Origin: Oscillospiraceae bacterium
GTDB taxonomy: Bacteria > Bacillota > Clostridia > Oscillospirales > Ruminococcaceae
Direction: 5' to 3'
DNA: 64,000 nucleotides
Assembly (NCBI GenBank): GCA_020054675.1
Contig: JAIHAL010000007.1
Location: 91,195-155,194, forward strand
Position numbers and translations under genes: made by a program. A model generated the notes under the pieces. It saw only the letters and a list, made by a program, of their open reading frames with translations, made no database searches and was not told the DNA's origin. Each line of letters opens with the position of its first letter. Positions within the stretch are counted from its first letter, which is position 1. Shown one piece after another: positions 16,341-26,179 of this stretch.

Positions 16341-18901
16341 GCCCTGCCCTCCTTTACCGCATAGCTTTTTGCCTTAACCGTAATATTTCCGACCTTTGCG
16401 TCCTTATCAGTGTAATTTACTATTACGGAAGTTCCGTTTTCGTAAACCGTTTCCCTCACTCCATCGGAGTGTATGATATGTTCTTTTATCTTTTGCGTCC
16501 TCAAAGATTTGTAAACCTCATTTACGGTTTGATATGCAGAAACCGCATCGGAAAGCCAATAGCGGTAATTTGTCGAATAATACCTTTCATATGCCGAATG
16601 TGAAAGCTCCGAAGAATCCTCATAGCTCCACACATAGCGCGGGCAAAGCCCGTATTCAAGCATTTTCAATGTTTCGCTCTGCAAATCGTAGCCCTCGCGC
16701 ATATTTGCGGCAATCCCCGCATAATCAATCGCCCCGTGGATTACCATTTCGTAAAACGGAACGGTTTCATCAATTATGTAAAAATCATTGCCGGAATCGG
16801 GAACATCGGAAAGGCTTTTTGCATACTTCAAAGCATAGCTGTTTCCGCCGCTAATCATAAGATTTTTGGAGCTGAGCTTCTCAAGCACCTCGCAGACTAT
16901 TGCCTGGGCATCCGGCCTGCTTATAGGATAGCTCCTTCTCTTGTCGGAGAACACCAAATCCCCAAGGTCCCTGAGCGACAGCCCGTCAAGCCCAAGCTTT
17001 TCGTATTTGGAGGCAAATTTGTCTGCAATCCCGGGAAGTGAATTCGGCGAAACCATATTGTACCCATCTGAAGGGTATATTGAATTCATTCTCATAGTCG
17101 CGCGGTTGTAATTTGCAAAAATCCCCGACCAGCCGTCAATATACCTTATTGAATCCTTTGATTTTGAATATCCCCATGTTCCCTCGTATATAAGCTGGAA
17201 CGCAACATCCGGATAAAATCCCCCGCCGCTTTGCGCAAGGCGGTCTGAAAGCTCACGCATTTGCTTTTTGCTTCCAAGTGAGGAAATAAGGTCTATATTC
17301 TTCGGCACATCATGATTTACGCCATCGTTGAACCATCCGACATACTTCATATTGACATTTTGAATGCCGTTTTCGGCAAGGGCATCAAGTATCTGTCCCG
17401 CCTGCTCATAGGTCGTCATCTTTACAAGTCCGTTGTAGGGAATTCCCACAAGGAATTTTTGCTTTTCAACCGCTCCAAGCACATCAAGGTACAGCGGAAC
17501 ATCTTCTTTTTCTTCGAGCTTTCCAAGGACGCCCTCGTTTTCAAGCATCGTGCGGTAGTATCTTGCCATGCCCGAATAATCGGCATCATCCTTTGTCAAG
17601 AAGCAATATTGGGCGGAAAGCCTGCCTTTATAAATTTCTTTGTCTACGATTGTCATGTCCGCCTCAGCGCCTTGTGTTCCGGACATTTCAATTTTCCCTG
17701 AATATCTCAGCAGGAATTTCGGATAGGCAAAGTTATAGGAATTTGTTCTTCCTGCAACATCCGCCGAAATGGTTGCAATGCTTTCGCTTTCATTTATTAC
17801 GCAAAGCACCCCTCCGTCTTCCTTGCTTATGCCGAATACCGGAAGCCTTGCCGGCTCTGTAACCTGCACACGTATACTGCTTGCATCCGTAAGGTCAGTC
17901 CCGTAAACCGGCTGGCTGTAAACATCCTCGGCGGTTTTGCCGTTGTTGAAGTCAATCAGCCCGCCCGAACCGGAGGGAACCAAAAAGTATCCCGATTCAT
18001 CCTTTCCGGCGGCGCCGAAGAATTTTAAAAGCTCAAGTTCTTTTATCTTTATTCCGCTTGTTTCCTCTATCTTTTCAGTATCCACCGAAACCGACAGCTT
18101 ATCTCCGTCAAGCCTGTATTCAAGCGGAACAACCGCATACTGTATGTCGGCGGTATTTTCCACTCCGGCCTGTTCGTTGTCGTATTTCAAATCATCCTCG
18201 GTATATCCTGCCGCGGCAAAGCCGTCAAGAATCCTTTGCAGGTTTATTTTTGAATTCTTTGCCGATTCAAGGAACATCAAAAAGCCTTTTTTATCCGAAA
18301 TATCGGAATAAAACTGCTTCATTGCCTTCTTTTGCTTTTCATCGGTGACTTTTGAAAGGAACATTTCAAACCTTTCGACGCTTATGTATTTTGGCAAAGC
18401 CGCCGCTCCAAGCGAAAGGTCGCCAAGGGTGTAAGTGACCCTTGCCCCATCCTTTATGCTTTCAATTTTAAACTGTCCCTTTGCAACACTGTCGGTATAG
18501 CTGTAAAAAGTGCTTTCCTTGCGCTGGCTGTTGTAATAGGTTACGTCAAACTGCGATGCAAGGGAAGCTCCCGTCACATCGTTTGCAAGGGCATCGCTGT
18601 CCCTGTCGGCGGGATTTGAACGCCATACCTTGCCGCTTCTCTTGTCAAGCACGGCAATTTCAGCCGTTTTTGTGCTTATGAAAAGAGCCAGATTATCATT
18701 TTCGGCGCATTTGTCCATATCGGGAACCTTTGCATCCGCGCCAAGGGATTTGAATTCCGCGCCGGTTTCGCTTTCATAAGCTTTTATCAGATGCGAATAA
18801 TCGTATTTTTTAAGATATACGACATTGAACACTGCCGCGCCGGCAACAACAAGGCAGACCAAAAATACCGAAAGCCTGCGGTAAAGTTTCTTTTTATCCA
18901 T
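16337..18901 (-). CDS. Membrane-anchored DUF5696 family protein, putative TIM-barrel glycan enzyme
   Basis: 854 residues. One N-terminal membrane segment (about 8-28) anchors a large extracellular part. A beta-rich N-terminal half (to about 430) resembles the sandwich domain preceding barrels in large glycoside hydrolases; the second half reads like a TIM barrel, with aromatic and acidic strand ends (MKYVGWFNDGVNH, LSLRDLGDLVFSD, FYIIDETVPFYE). The family is annotated only as a domain of unknown function. Position inside the transporter operon, and a 4-nt overlap with the permease, imply that it handles the same glycan at the cell surface. An enzymatic role is inference; candidate carboxylates are the Asp in RDLGD and the Asp/Glu in IDETVP. 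Confidence 0.75.
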   Translation of the reverse strand: MDKKKLYRRLSVFLVCLVVAGAAVFNVVYLKKYDYSHLIKAYESETGAEFKSLGADAKVPDMDKCAENDNLALFISTKTAEIAVLDKRSGKVWRSNPADRDSDALANDVTGASLASQFDVTYYNSQRKESTFYSYTDSVAKGQFKIESIKDGARVTYTLGDLSLGAAALPKYISVERFEMFLSKVTDEKQKKAMKQFYSDISDKKGFLMFLESAKNSKINLQRILDGFAAAGYTEDDLKYDNEQAGVENTADIQYAVVPLEYRLDGDKLSVSVDTEKIEETSGIKIKELELLKFFGAAGKDESGYFLVPSGSGGLIDFNNGKTAEDVYSQPVYGTDLTDASSIRVQVTEPARLPVFGISKEDGGVLCVINESESIATISADVAGRTNSYNFAYPKFLLRYSGKIEMSGTQGAEADMTIVDKEIYKGRLSAQYCFLTKDDADYSGMARYYRTMLENEGVLGKLEEKEDVPLYLDVLGAVEKQKFLVGIPYNGLVKMTTYEQAGQILDALAENGIQNVNMKYVGWFNDGVNHDVPKNIDLISSLGSKKQMRELSDRLAQSGGGFYPDVAFQLIYEGTWGYSKSKDSIRYIDGWSGIFANYNRATMRMNSIYPSDGYNMVSPNSLPGIADKFASKYEKLGLDGLSLRDLGDLVFSDKRRSYPISRPDAQAIVCEVLEKLSSKNLMISGGNSYALKYAKSLSDVPDSGNDFYIIDETVPFYEMVIHGAIDYAGIAANMREGYDLQSETLKMLEYGLCPRYVWSYEDSSELSHSAYERYYSTNYRYWLSDAVSAYQTVNEVYKSLRTQKIKEHIIHSDGVRETVYENGTSVIVNYTDKDAKVGNITVKAKSYAVKEGRA

Positions 18902-18928
18902 TTCTCACGCAAATCCTTTCCGCCGTTT

Positions 18929-19549
18929 TTACGCCCTGTACAGAAGCTCAGTGTAAATGCTTGAAACAAATACCCAAACCTGCTGTATAAGAGAGCTTAT
19001 CAGCATTAAAAGGAAAAGTATCACGCATATGCTGATAAACGTCAAAAACAATGTGGCAATGGTTTTGGCAACGGTGTAATTGTGTACGGTAAGTATTCCG
19101 AAGAACAAAAGCATTACCGACCATGCTATGGATATTCCCATTATAGTGGTATAAAACGCCGCTTCCTGCTGCACAAAAAGATTTGAAAGAAGCGAAGCCG
19201 GAACAAAGGTAAATATCATCGGCATCAGCGCATATGAAGTCGCCATTGCTATGTCCTTGAATTTGCCCTCTCCGTTCATAAGCGTTGTAATGCTCCAATT
19301 TGCCGTGCACCAGAGCAAAAACACCATCAGTATTGTTGCTAAATCCCCAAAAAGATTGAATCCCATAGGGTTGTTTTCATTTACGACAAATCCCGAATAC
19401 TGCTTTGAAAAGGAATATGAAATCCAAAACAAGAAAAGATTTACGAATATAATGCTTGTTTTGCCCTTTTTCTCATACTTCATGTCGTAAAACCCGTCTG
19501 AGGGATGGAACATGGTATAAACCGGAAGCGAAAAATATTCCCTTACCAT
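18929..19549 (-). CDS. YIP1-family integral membrane protein
   Basis: 206 residues, five or six hydrophobic segments, with the pattern of Yip1-domain proteins (GEGKFKDIAMATSYALMPMIF between segments). The family's bacterial role is unknown. It overlaps the NHL-TPR gene by 7 nt and lies 27 nt before DUF5696, so it is cotranscribed with two envelope proteins and two permease pairs. It could be a membrane scaffold for them. Confidence 0.78.
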   Translation of the reverse strand: MVREYFSLPVYTMFHPSDGFYDMKYEKKGKTSIIFVNLFLFWISYSFSKQYSGFVVNENNPMGFNLFGDLATILMVFLLWCTANWSITTLMNGEGKFKDIAMATSYALMPMIFTFVPASLLSNLFVQQEAAFYTTIMGISIAWSVMLLFFGILTVHNYTVAKTIATLFLTFISICVILFLLMLISSLIQQVWVFVSSIYTELLYRA

Positions 19550-20994
19550 CTTTTTCTATACTTCCTTTCCCTGACAAATTTTACGGTTTTAACCGCAATC
19601 GGTATTAAAATAATGATTATGATTATTGCCGCAACGATGTTTATGTTTTCTTTAAGGAAATCGTTCCTGAGCCTTTTAAAGGCAACCGAATAATATCTCT
19701 TGTTCATGCCTTTTTTAAGGTATTCTACGGCTTCCTTGTTTTTGCCCGCCGCAAGAAGCGATTTTCCTATGCCGGAGTATGCAAGCTCATAGTGGGCATC
19801 CAGCTTTAAAACCTCTTCCCAAAGCTTTACCGCTTCGGATTCAGCTCCGTCGTACCTGAGCCCTATCGCCTGATTTATAAGCTCGCCGTATCTTGTAGGC
19901 TCAAACATTACAACTGCGCCTCTTTGCTGGTCAAGGACATAAATCCTGTCGTTAAAGCTTTCTATTGCCACAGGCTGCTTGAACATTCCAAGCTCGCTTC
20001 CCATACCTCCGAATATGTAAAGTATGTTTCCCTCGCTGTCATAGGTGAATATCCTGCCGCGCGTATAGTCAAGAGCGCTGTAAATCCCCTTGTCCCTTGC
20101 CTTTATGTCCACAAATTTTGTAGGCCCGGAAAGCGCGCCCGAACGGCGGTAAACTATATCTCCTACAATCTGCTTGTTTGTATAGTTTACAAGCACATCG
20201 CTTCCTTTGGGATTAAGCCGCCTTATGGTCTGCCCTCCGTAATAATCCACGTTTGTAGCGTAAACAAAGCCCTCTTTGTCAACATCAAGCCCTGTGAATT
20301 CTGTGGGGATAAACAGCTGCATCTTTTTCTTCTGCTCTTGTGTGGCAACAAGCTTCCAAAAGCGGTCCGCAAAGCTGCTTTGAACCTTTATCGTACCGAA
20401 GTATCCGAAAAAACTCCCGTCGGCATCAAATGACATCATGCCTTGGAACACGTTTTTGGCAATCACATAATATCTTCCGGCGCTGTCGACTCCCACTTTG
20501 AGAGGTGAGAACACAAAATTTGCACCGGTAATTGAGCTTGCCGCCATTCCAAAAACCAGTTTAGCCTCGCCGTTTTGCGAAATTGAAACAACCCTGCCGT
20601 TATCCGTATCGGCAACATGGATATTTCCGTTTCCATCAACGGTGATTCCGCCCGGATTTTTAAAAGTTTCCGTCTTGCCGTCGTTTGTAAACTCGGAAAT
20701 TACCCTTTTGAAATTAAGGTCTTTATCCAAAACGACTATCCTGTTGTTTCCGCTGTCCGCTATGTAGAGGTTCCCGTCGGCGTCAAAAGACATGTCGCCG
20801 GGGAGCTTCAATGCGCCGGCCTCAGTATTTTTAAGGGTTTCGCTTTTTGCCGGCTCATACGGGGCAGGCGACGGCACTACGTTTTTCCAATAATCGTAAT
20901 TGTAGCTCCTGTATGGAACATCTGCCTGAACCGAAAGCGGAACAAAGGCGGCAAGCATAAAAATCGAAAGCGTTAAAATCAAGAATTTCTTCAT
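19543..20994 (-). CDS. Secreted NHL beta-propeller/TPR protein with C-terminal membrane anchor
   Basis: 483 residues. Signal peptide (about 1-24), NHL-type propeller blades (repeated DADGNLYIADSGNNRIV-like strands, about 65-370), a TPR-like helical pair (about 385-445, WEEVLKLDAHYELAYSGIGKSLLAAG), then one membrane segment (about 452-472) and a basic tail. It should be displayed outside with its C-terminus inside. NHL propellers usually bind proteins or carbohydrates; no catalytic motif was seen. Lies 12 nt downstream of a permease gene and overlaps the YIP1 gene, so it belongs to the transporter operon. Confidence 0.85.
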   Translation of the reverse strand: MKKFLILTLSIFMLAAFVPLSVQADVPYRSYNYDYWKNVVPSPAPYEPAKSETLKNTEAGALKLPGDMSFDADGNLYIADSGNNRIVVLDKDLNFKRVISEFTNDGKTETFKNPGGITVDGNGNIHVADTDNGRVVSISQNGEAKLVFGMAASSITGANFVFSPLKVGVDSAGRYYVIAKNVFQGMMSFDADGSFFGYFGTIKVQSSFADRFWKLVATQEQKKKMQLFIPTEFTGLDVDKEGFVYATNVDYYGGQTIRRLNPKGSDVLVNYTNKQIVGDIVYRRSGALSGPTKFVDIKARDKGIYSALDYTRGRIFTYDSEGNILYIFGGMGSELGMFKQPVAIESFNDRIYVLDQQRGAVVMFEPTRYGELINQAIGLRYDGAESEAVKLWEEVLKLDAHYELAYSGIGKSLLAAGKNKEAVEYLKKGMNKRYYSVAFKRLRNDFLKENINIVAAIIIIIILIPIAVKTVKFVRERKYRKRW

Positions 20995-21006
20995 GCTTTT
21001 CTCTCC

Positions 21007-21879
21007 TTAGTCCTTCATTCCCGACGTTGCCATGGTCTGGATTACGTTTCTCTGCACAAGCAGGAACAAAATCACCGGCACGCCCACGGTTATAAGACCT
21101 ACCGCTCCCGCAGCGCCCGCTCTGGCAACGCCGCCCTGTACGATTTGGTTCAGGGCATAGTTAAGAGGCTTCAACTCTTCGTTCCTTAAAAATCCGCTTC
21201 CGTTGGTGTTCCAAAGGAACTGGAACTGCAAAAGCCCAAGGGTGAGCCATGCCGGCTTTACGTTCGGCATAACTATGCTCCAGAAAATTTTATATTCGGA
21301 TGCCCCGTCAAGCCTTGCGGATTCAAGTATCGAATCCGGTATCTGCTCCATAAACTGCTTCATTACGAAAAGTCCCATTCCGAAAGCAAAAGCGGGAAGC
21401 AGAACCGCAAGATATGTGTTGTTTATTCCAAGCTTTGAAATGATTATGTAGTTTGGAACTGCGGTAACGTTGTAGGAAAACATGAGCGAAAGCACCACCA
21501 TTGAAAACAGAAGCTTGTCGCCGGGGAATTTCCTCTTTGCAAGCGGATACGCCGCCGCCGAGGCAATCACCACATGCCCCACAACTCCCACGCTTGTTAT
21601 GAGCAGCGTGTTGAAAAGATACCTTCCGAACGGCACCCATGAATTTGACATGAGTATCGAAAGGGTTTCAAAGTTTTCAAGAGTCGGGTTTCTTACAAAT
21701 ACATTCGGAGGAATTTTAAAGAATTCGTCAAGGGGCTTGAACGCATTGTTGAAGATAAACACAAGCGGAAAAGCCATAAACACGCCTATCAGCGCCAGAA
21801 TTGTAAACATCGCTATATTTCCGCCAAGCGAGCGGTTGACTTTTCTTGTTTTGGTTGCGCGAATTTTCCTTTCGTCCAT
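21007..21879 (-). CDS. CUT1 sugar ABC permease (MalG-type), second system
   Basis: 290 residues, six membrane segments, EAA loop at IPDSILESARLDGASEYKIFWSIVMPN. Its ATG directly abuts the stop (TGA) of the upstream permease, so the pair is coupled. It works with the adjacent MalF-type permease and the 968-residue binding protein. Confidence 0.93.
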   Translation of the reverse strand: MDERKIRATKTRKVNRSLGGNIAMFTILALIGVFMAFPLVFIFNNAFKPLDEFFKIPPNVFVRNPTLENFETLSILMSNSWVPFGRYLFNTLLITSVGVVGHVVIASAAAYPLAKRKFPGDKLLFSMVVLSLMFSYNVTAVPNYIIISKLGINNTYLAVLLPAFAFGMGLFVMKQFMEQIPDSILESARLDGASEYKIFWSIVMPNVKPAWLTLGLLQFQFLWNTNGSGFLRNEELKPLNYALNQIVQGGVARAGAAGAVGLITVGVPVILFLLVQRNVIQTMATSGMKD

Positions 21880-22833
21880 TCAGTCCCCCACCCTCCTCAA
21901 CAGTTTCTGTATGAGCTTGTTCGTGCCTATCATAAGCACGAAAAGCAAAGTTGCAATCGCCGAAGCATAGCCCATTTCAAACCTTATCGTTCCGTAGTCT
22001 ATAAGGTGCGTAACCATTGTCGTTCCGGAATAGTTTACGCTTGGGAATCCCGCAAGGTTGATTGAAATGTCCGAAACGGCAAATGCCTGCGTTATTTGCA
22101 GCACCGCGCCAAGCATGAGCTGCGGCTTCATTGCCGGAAGCGTTATGTGCCAAAGCTCCTGCCAGCGGTTTCTTATGCCGTCCACGGCGCCCGCCTCGTA
22201 GAGAGATTGGTCAACGGTTTGAAGACCTGCTATAAACACAAGGAATCCCGTTCCAAGGCTGAGCCAGAGCTGTATGATTATGAGCAGCGCAAGAACGTAG
22301 CTTGCATTCTTAAACCAGTTTATTTCTGATGTGATAATTCCAAGGTTCATGAGTATTGCATTTGCGTAACCGTATCTGTCGCCGCTGAAAATAAGCTGCC
22401 ATATGAAGTATGCGTTTCCCGCAAGGGACGGAGCGTAAAATATCACCGTCATAAACGAGCGAAGCTTAGGCCCGAAATCGTTTATTATCCACGCGAAAAC
22501 AAAGCAGGCAAAATAGCTGACCGGCCCCGTTATAACCGCAAAAATAAGCGTGTTTTTAACGGCTATGATGAATATGTCGTCTTCAAGAAAAAGCCTTGCA
22601 TAATTTTCAAGCCCCACAAACTTTGGCATTTGCAGCATATTGAAGCTTGTAAAGCTTAAAATAATCGAAGAAATTACCGGCAAAACGGTGAACAAAAAGA
22701 AAAGTATGAAATACGGCGCAAGCAAAACATAGCACGACCTGTTTCTTTTCATCTGCTCCCACACCGTGAGCTTGTATTTGTCCCTTTCCTTTCCGCCGAA
22801 AGAAAAGGGCTTTGAGGAGATTACTTTTTCCAT
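21880..22833 (-). CDS. CUT1 sugar ABC permease (MalF-type), second system
   Basis: 317 residues, six membrane segments, EAA loop at VDQSLYEAGAVDGIRNRWQELWHITLPA. Lies 29 nt downstream of the large binding-protein gene in the same operon. Standard CUT1 channel subunit. Confidence 0.93.
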   Translation of the reverse strand: MEKVISSKPFSFGGKERDKYKLTVWEQMKRNRSCYVLLAPYFILFFLFTVLPVISSIILSFTSFNMLQMPKFVGLENYARLFLEDDIFIIAVKNTLIFAVITGPVSYFACFVFAWIINDFGPKLRSFMTVIFYAPSLAGNAYFIWQLIFSGDRYGYANAILMNLGIITSEINWFKNASYVLALLIIIQLWLSLGTGFLVFIAGLQTVDQSLYEAGAVDGIRNRWQELWHITLPAMKPQLMLGAVLQITQAFAVSDISINLAGFPSVNYSGTTMVTHLIDYGTIRFEMGYASAIATLLFVLMIGTNKLIQKLLRRVGD

Positions 22834-22862
22834 ATCGCAAAATTCCTTTCCGGCTCTGCAAT

Positions 22863-25769
22863 TCAGTCAAGACCGAATTCCTTGCGCTTGTTTTCTATTT
22901 CGTCGTTTATGTACCTCACGCTGTCGGTAAGCGCCTCCCTGGGGCCTACCTTCTTGTCGATTACGACCGTTGCAAAAGCATTCGTAAGGTTTCTTGAAGT
23001 ATAATATCCGCCCGGCACTTCCGGAATCCCCTTTACCCATTCAAACTGCCTGTCAAGATTTTTAAAATCCTCAACCGGCCACGGCAGGCTTTGCAGGGCC
23101 TCTATGTTTGCGGTAGGATACCTTGCGGCCGCGCCTTGGAGACCTTCCATCTCGCGCCCGTACTTGGTCTGTATATCGGAACTGGTCCACCATTTAAGGA
23201 ATTCCCACGCCGCCTCCTTATCCTTTGCATTGTTCATTATAACCGTTGCCGTACCTGTCGACGGAATTGTCCTGTCTATTGTCCCATCCGCTTTTTTGGT
23301 TCCCGGAACCGGAGCAAATCCCCAAAGTCCCTTTATTTCCGGCGCCGCAACCTGAAGCGTATTGTACATCTGGTAATCCGTAATGCCTATCGGCATTTCG
23401 CCGGTCCTGAAACGGCTTTGGAAGTCAAATTCCCTTGTAAGCGTATAGTCCTGATAATATTTCGTCCATTCCTTAAATGCGTTTATTGCCGTATCGCTGT
23501 CAAGCGCCGATTTTTTTGCATCGTCCGTATAGAACTGCCCGCCCGTCTGGTAAAGGAACATTCCGTACGTAAGCTGCGCCTGTGCCGTTCCCGTTATGAC
23601 CGGAATCATTCCGAATTCCATGTTGTGCTTGCTGAGCACCGACATCAGCGCCTTCACATCATCCCACGTCTGTGGAATCTCAAGTCCAAGCTCTTTAAGT
23701 ATGTCCTTACGGTAGAACATCATATTAAACGTTTGCGTTTCGGGAAGGGCAAAGCATTTTCCTTCAAAGCGGTACGGCACCAAAGCGCTGTCCCTGAATC
23801 TCGCCGTTACTTCATTAAAATCACTAAACTGCGTCAAATCGACAACCGCGCCCCTCATGCCGTAATTCATGGGCAAATCATTGCCGACCTGCATTGCCAC
23901 ATCCGGCCCCTGTCCTGAAAGTGTCGCCTGCAAGAGCGTATCCATCTGCACCAGCATAAGGTTTACGTTAACGCCGGTATTTACCGTAAAGGATTCATCT
24001 ATAAGCGACTTCATAACGTTTGCCTGGTCGCGGCCGGTGCCAATCCATACGGTTATCTTTCTTGCATCCTTATCCTCGGAAACATTTCCTATCGCATTGT
24101 AATCAATCACAAAAGAGGCAAAAAGAGATTTGATTCCGTGAGCAATCGAATTGAAAAATCCGCTTCCCGTCTTGGGGAGCTTATCTCCCGGAGGGACTAT
24201 GTAAAGCTGGTCTATTTGCAGCGGAAGCTGCTTTGCCTGCATCAGCCATGTTCCCAGCGCGCCTATGTTCGTCTTGAAGCTGTCCTTTCTTCCGGGGATT
24301 TTTTCCACATCTTCATAGAAGAGCTTGAGCTGCTTTGTCATGGTAAGCAGAATTGCTTCCTTGTCGCTCTTTTTTCCGGTAAGGCTTTGGATTTTTGCCG
24401 CCATTGCGGTAAGCCTGTCGTATTCTGCCTTTATTTCATCCGCAAGCTCAGGAAGGTTTGCCGCAACCTGATAGTCCCTCCACTTATCGGCATCCTGCCC
24501 TGTAAGCATTACAACCTTTCTGTAAATCGTATTGAGATTGTTTACGCTTTTCTCAACTTCGCGGATTATTTCGGAAAGCCCTCCAAGCTCACATTCAAGC
24601 CTTATCTTGTGCTTTCCGGCCGAGAGATAAAAAAGGTACGGCTCATTTGAGCCTATATACTGCTGCCGCCAGCCGCTTTTATATTCAAATTTGATTTCCT
24701 CTGCTTCTTTAAACGGAACCTCCCCGTCAATAGTAAGCTTTCTCGGAACGTAAAATCCCCTCACCCAGTTTTGCTTTACGTTCAATCCTATCTGATAAAG
24801 CCCGTCGGCGGGAACTTCAATCTCCCATTCTATCCACTGTCCCGATTCGTTCCAGTTAAATCCGCCTATGGTGTTCATTTTTGTCTTCATTACGCTGTAA
24901 GGCGTAACCGCGGCGCTCGAACGGTCAGTCTGGGCATAAAGCATTGGTGAGGATTTTACCTGTGCGCTCTCTCCCTCAACGGTAATCACATCGCCGCTTG
25001 CCTCAAAGTAGCCCTTGTCTTTCCACCCCTGCAGAACCTCTTCATAAGAGGCCGTTTCCTTTGCCGGATGCAAAGTTATTTTCCTTATAAGCATCGGTTC
25101 CCTTGCGGAGATGAATTTTATTTTATGTTCTCCCTTTGAGAAATAAAACTCAAACGGCTCGGTGTAATAGCCCTCGTAATCCTTTATATCCTCTTCAATC
25201 CATGCAGGCTTTTCAACCTGCCTCGGCTTCAAATCATTTCCGCGGTTGTCAACCTGTATCTCGGCCTTTTCATTTCCCCAAAGCCTGTCGAACTCAACCG
25301 TCGCCGCTTCGGAAAAAGGCATTTCGCCGTCTATATAAACCGCGCGCTGTATGTCGGAGCTTTTTCCCTCAACCGGGTAATAAAGGACGGATATATTGTA
25401 AAGTCCATCTTCCTTTACATCAACCGTCCATTCTATGCTTCCCTCTTCGGCAGTAAGCACCGACGTGCCTTCCATGCCCTCGTAATTTTCAAATTTTTGA
25501 ACCTGCATATCCTCCACGGAGGTGTAATCGTTTCCTCCGATGACATAACTGCTTTCAGGCCGCTTTGAATTTTCATACTGCGCTATGTACTCGGAATAAT
25601 CGATTTTTTCCATGTATTCGTCCAGAACGCTTTCATAAAGGCTCTTTTCGCCCAAAGACACATCAGTGCCGGCCTTTGCCTGAAAAGGAAACATCCCGCA
25701 CAATAAAGCTCCCGCCACAGCCGCCGCTCCCACCTTCGGCAAAAAGCACTTTTTTAATTTTGTTGACAT
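22863..25769 (-). CDS. Large multidomain solute-binding protein with two N-terminal carbohydrate-binding-like domains
   Basis: 968 residues, about twice the normal length. Signal peptide ending in QAKA (type I cleavage) with no convincing lipobox (the only nearby Cys is in LLCG). Two similar beta-sandwich modules (about 60-235 and 255-400; both contain a VDIDGE/TIDGEVPF-like strand) resemble CBM-type jelly rolls. A helical segment (about 405-530) leads to a CUT1 solute-binding domain (about 580-968). It probably captures polymeric or long-chain glycan and passes ligand to the permeases that follow. First gene of the operon; GGGAGGAAA precedes the ATG at 25769. How it stays on the cell without a lipid anchor is unclear. 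Confidence 0.88.
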   Translation of the reverse strand: MSTKLKKCFLPKVGAAAVAGALLCGMFPFQAKAGTDVSLGEKSLYESVLDEYMEKIDYSEYIAQYENSKRPESSYVIGGNDYTSVEDMQVQKFENYEGMEGTSVLTAEEGSIEWTVDVKEDGLYNISVLYYPVEGKSSDIQRAVYIDGEMPFSEAATVEFDRLWGNEKAEIQVDNRGNDLKPRQVEKPAWIEEDIKDYEGYYTEPFEFYFSKGEHKIKFISAREPMLIRKITLHPAKETASYEEVLQGWKDKGYFEASGDVITVEGESAQVKSSPMLYAQTDRSSAAVTPYSVMKTKMNTIGGFNWNESGQWIEWEIEVPADGLYQIGLNVKQNWVRGFYVPRKLTIDGEVPFKEAEEIKFEYKSGWRQQYIGSNEPYLFYLSAGKHKIRLECELGGLSEIIREVEKSVNNLNTIYRKVVMLTGQDADKWRDYQVAANLPELADEIKAEYDRLTAMAAKIQSLTGKKSDKEAILLTMTKQLKLFYEDVEKIPGRKDSFKTNIGALGTWLMQAKQLPLQIDQLYIVPPGDKLPKTGSGFFNSIAHGIKSLFASFVIDYNAIGNVSEDKDARKITVWIGTGRDQANVMKSLIDESFTVNTGVNVNLMLVQMDTLLQATLSGQGPDVAMQVGNDLPMNYGMRGAVVDLTQFSDFNEVTARFRDSALVPYRFEGKCFALPETQTFNMMFYRKDILKELGLEIPQTWDDVKALMSVLSKHNMEFGMIPVITGTAQAQLTYGMFLYQTGGQFYTDDAKKSALDSDTAINAFKEWTKYYQDYTLTREFDFQSRFRTGEMPIGITDYQMYNTLQVAAPEIKGLWGFAPVPGTKKADGTIDRTIPSTGTATVIMNNAKDKEAAWEFLKWWTSSDIQTKYGREMEGLQGAAARYPTANIEALQSLPWPVEDFKNLDRQFEWVKGIPEVPGGYYTSRNLTNAFATVVIDKKVGPREALTDSVRYINDEIENKRKEFGLD

Positions 25770-25911
25770 CAAAGCTTTCCTCCCAACGCTTTGCGCATTT
25801 GTGCGTTTTTAAAAAATTACGCTCAAAATGCAAGCAATCGTTTAATATAGCCAAAATTAAATTATGCAAAATAATTTAACTAACATTAAAAGTATTTTAG
25901 CATTAAATATT

Positions 25912-25929
25912 GTGCGACATATCGTGCAC
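25912..25929. promoter_or_regulatory. LacI-type operator downstream of the operon start site
   Basis: Dyad GTGC-N3-ATAT-N3-GCAC (GTGCGACATATCGTGCAC), beginning about 4 bp after the expected transcription start. The half ATCGTGCA recurs upstream of the adjacent lacI gene, which points to that regulator. Confidence 0.7.
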
Positions 25930-25939
25930 TTTTGTAAAG

Positions 25940-25968
25940 ATTATATTACATTCCTCTGTTTTTGTCAA
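25940..25968 (-). promoter_or_regulatory. Promoter of the 13-kb glycan transport operon
   Basis: Minus strand: TTGACA (25963-25968), 17-bp spacer, TATAAT (25940-25945). It lies about 170 bp before the large binding-protein gene, giving a long leader. Confidence 0.9.
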
Positions 25969-26139
25969 TAGGCTTTTCGGCTTTTTTTATAATTTATTTT
26001 TCAAAAGTGCCAATCCTTTTGAATAGTTTTTCCCGCGCTCCGAAAAACAGGCTTTTAAAAACATGTTATATTATACAAATAAGGCTCTTTGCCATATTTT
26101 TAATTGGGCAAAGAGCCTTATTATTTCAAAAATGAGCTT

Positions 26140-26179
26140 AAAAATAAAAATGCACGCAAAATCGTGCATTTTTATTTTT
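26140..26179. terminator. Terminator of the lacI gene
   Basis: Perfect 17-bp arms AAAAATAAAAATGCACG and CGTGCATTTTTATTTTT with a 6-nt loop, directly after the lacI stop, with T-tracts on both strands. The TGCACG/CGTGCA tip resembles the operator half-sites and might also bind the regulator. Confidence 0.85.
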
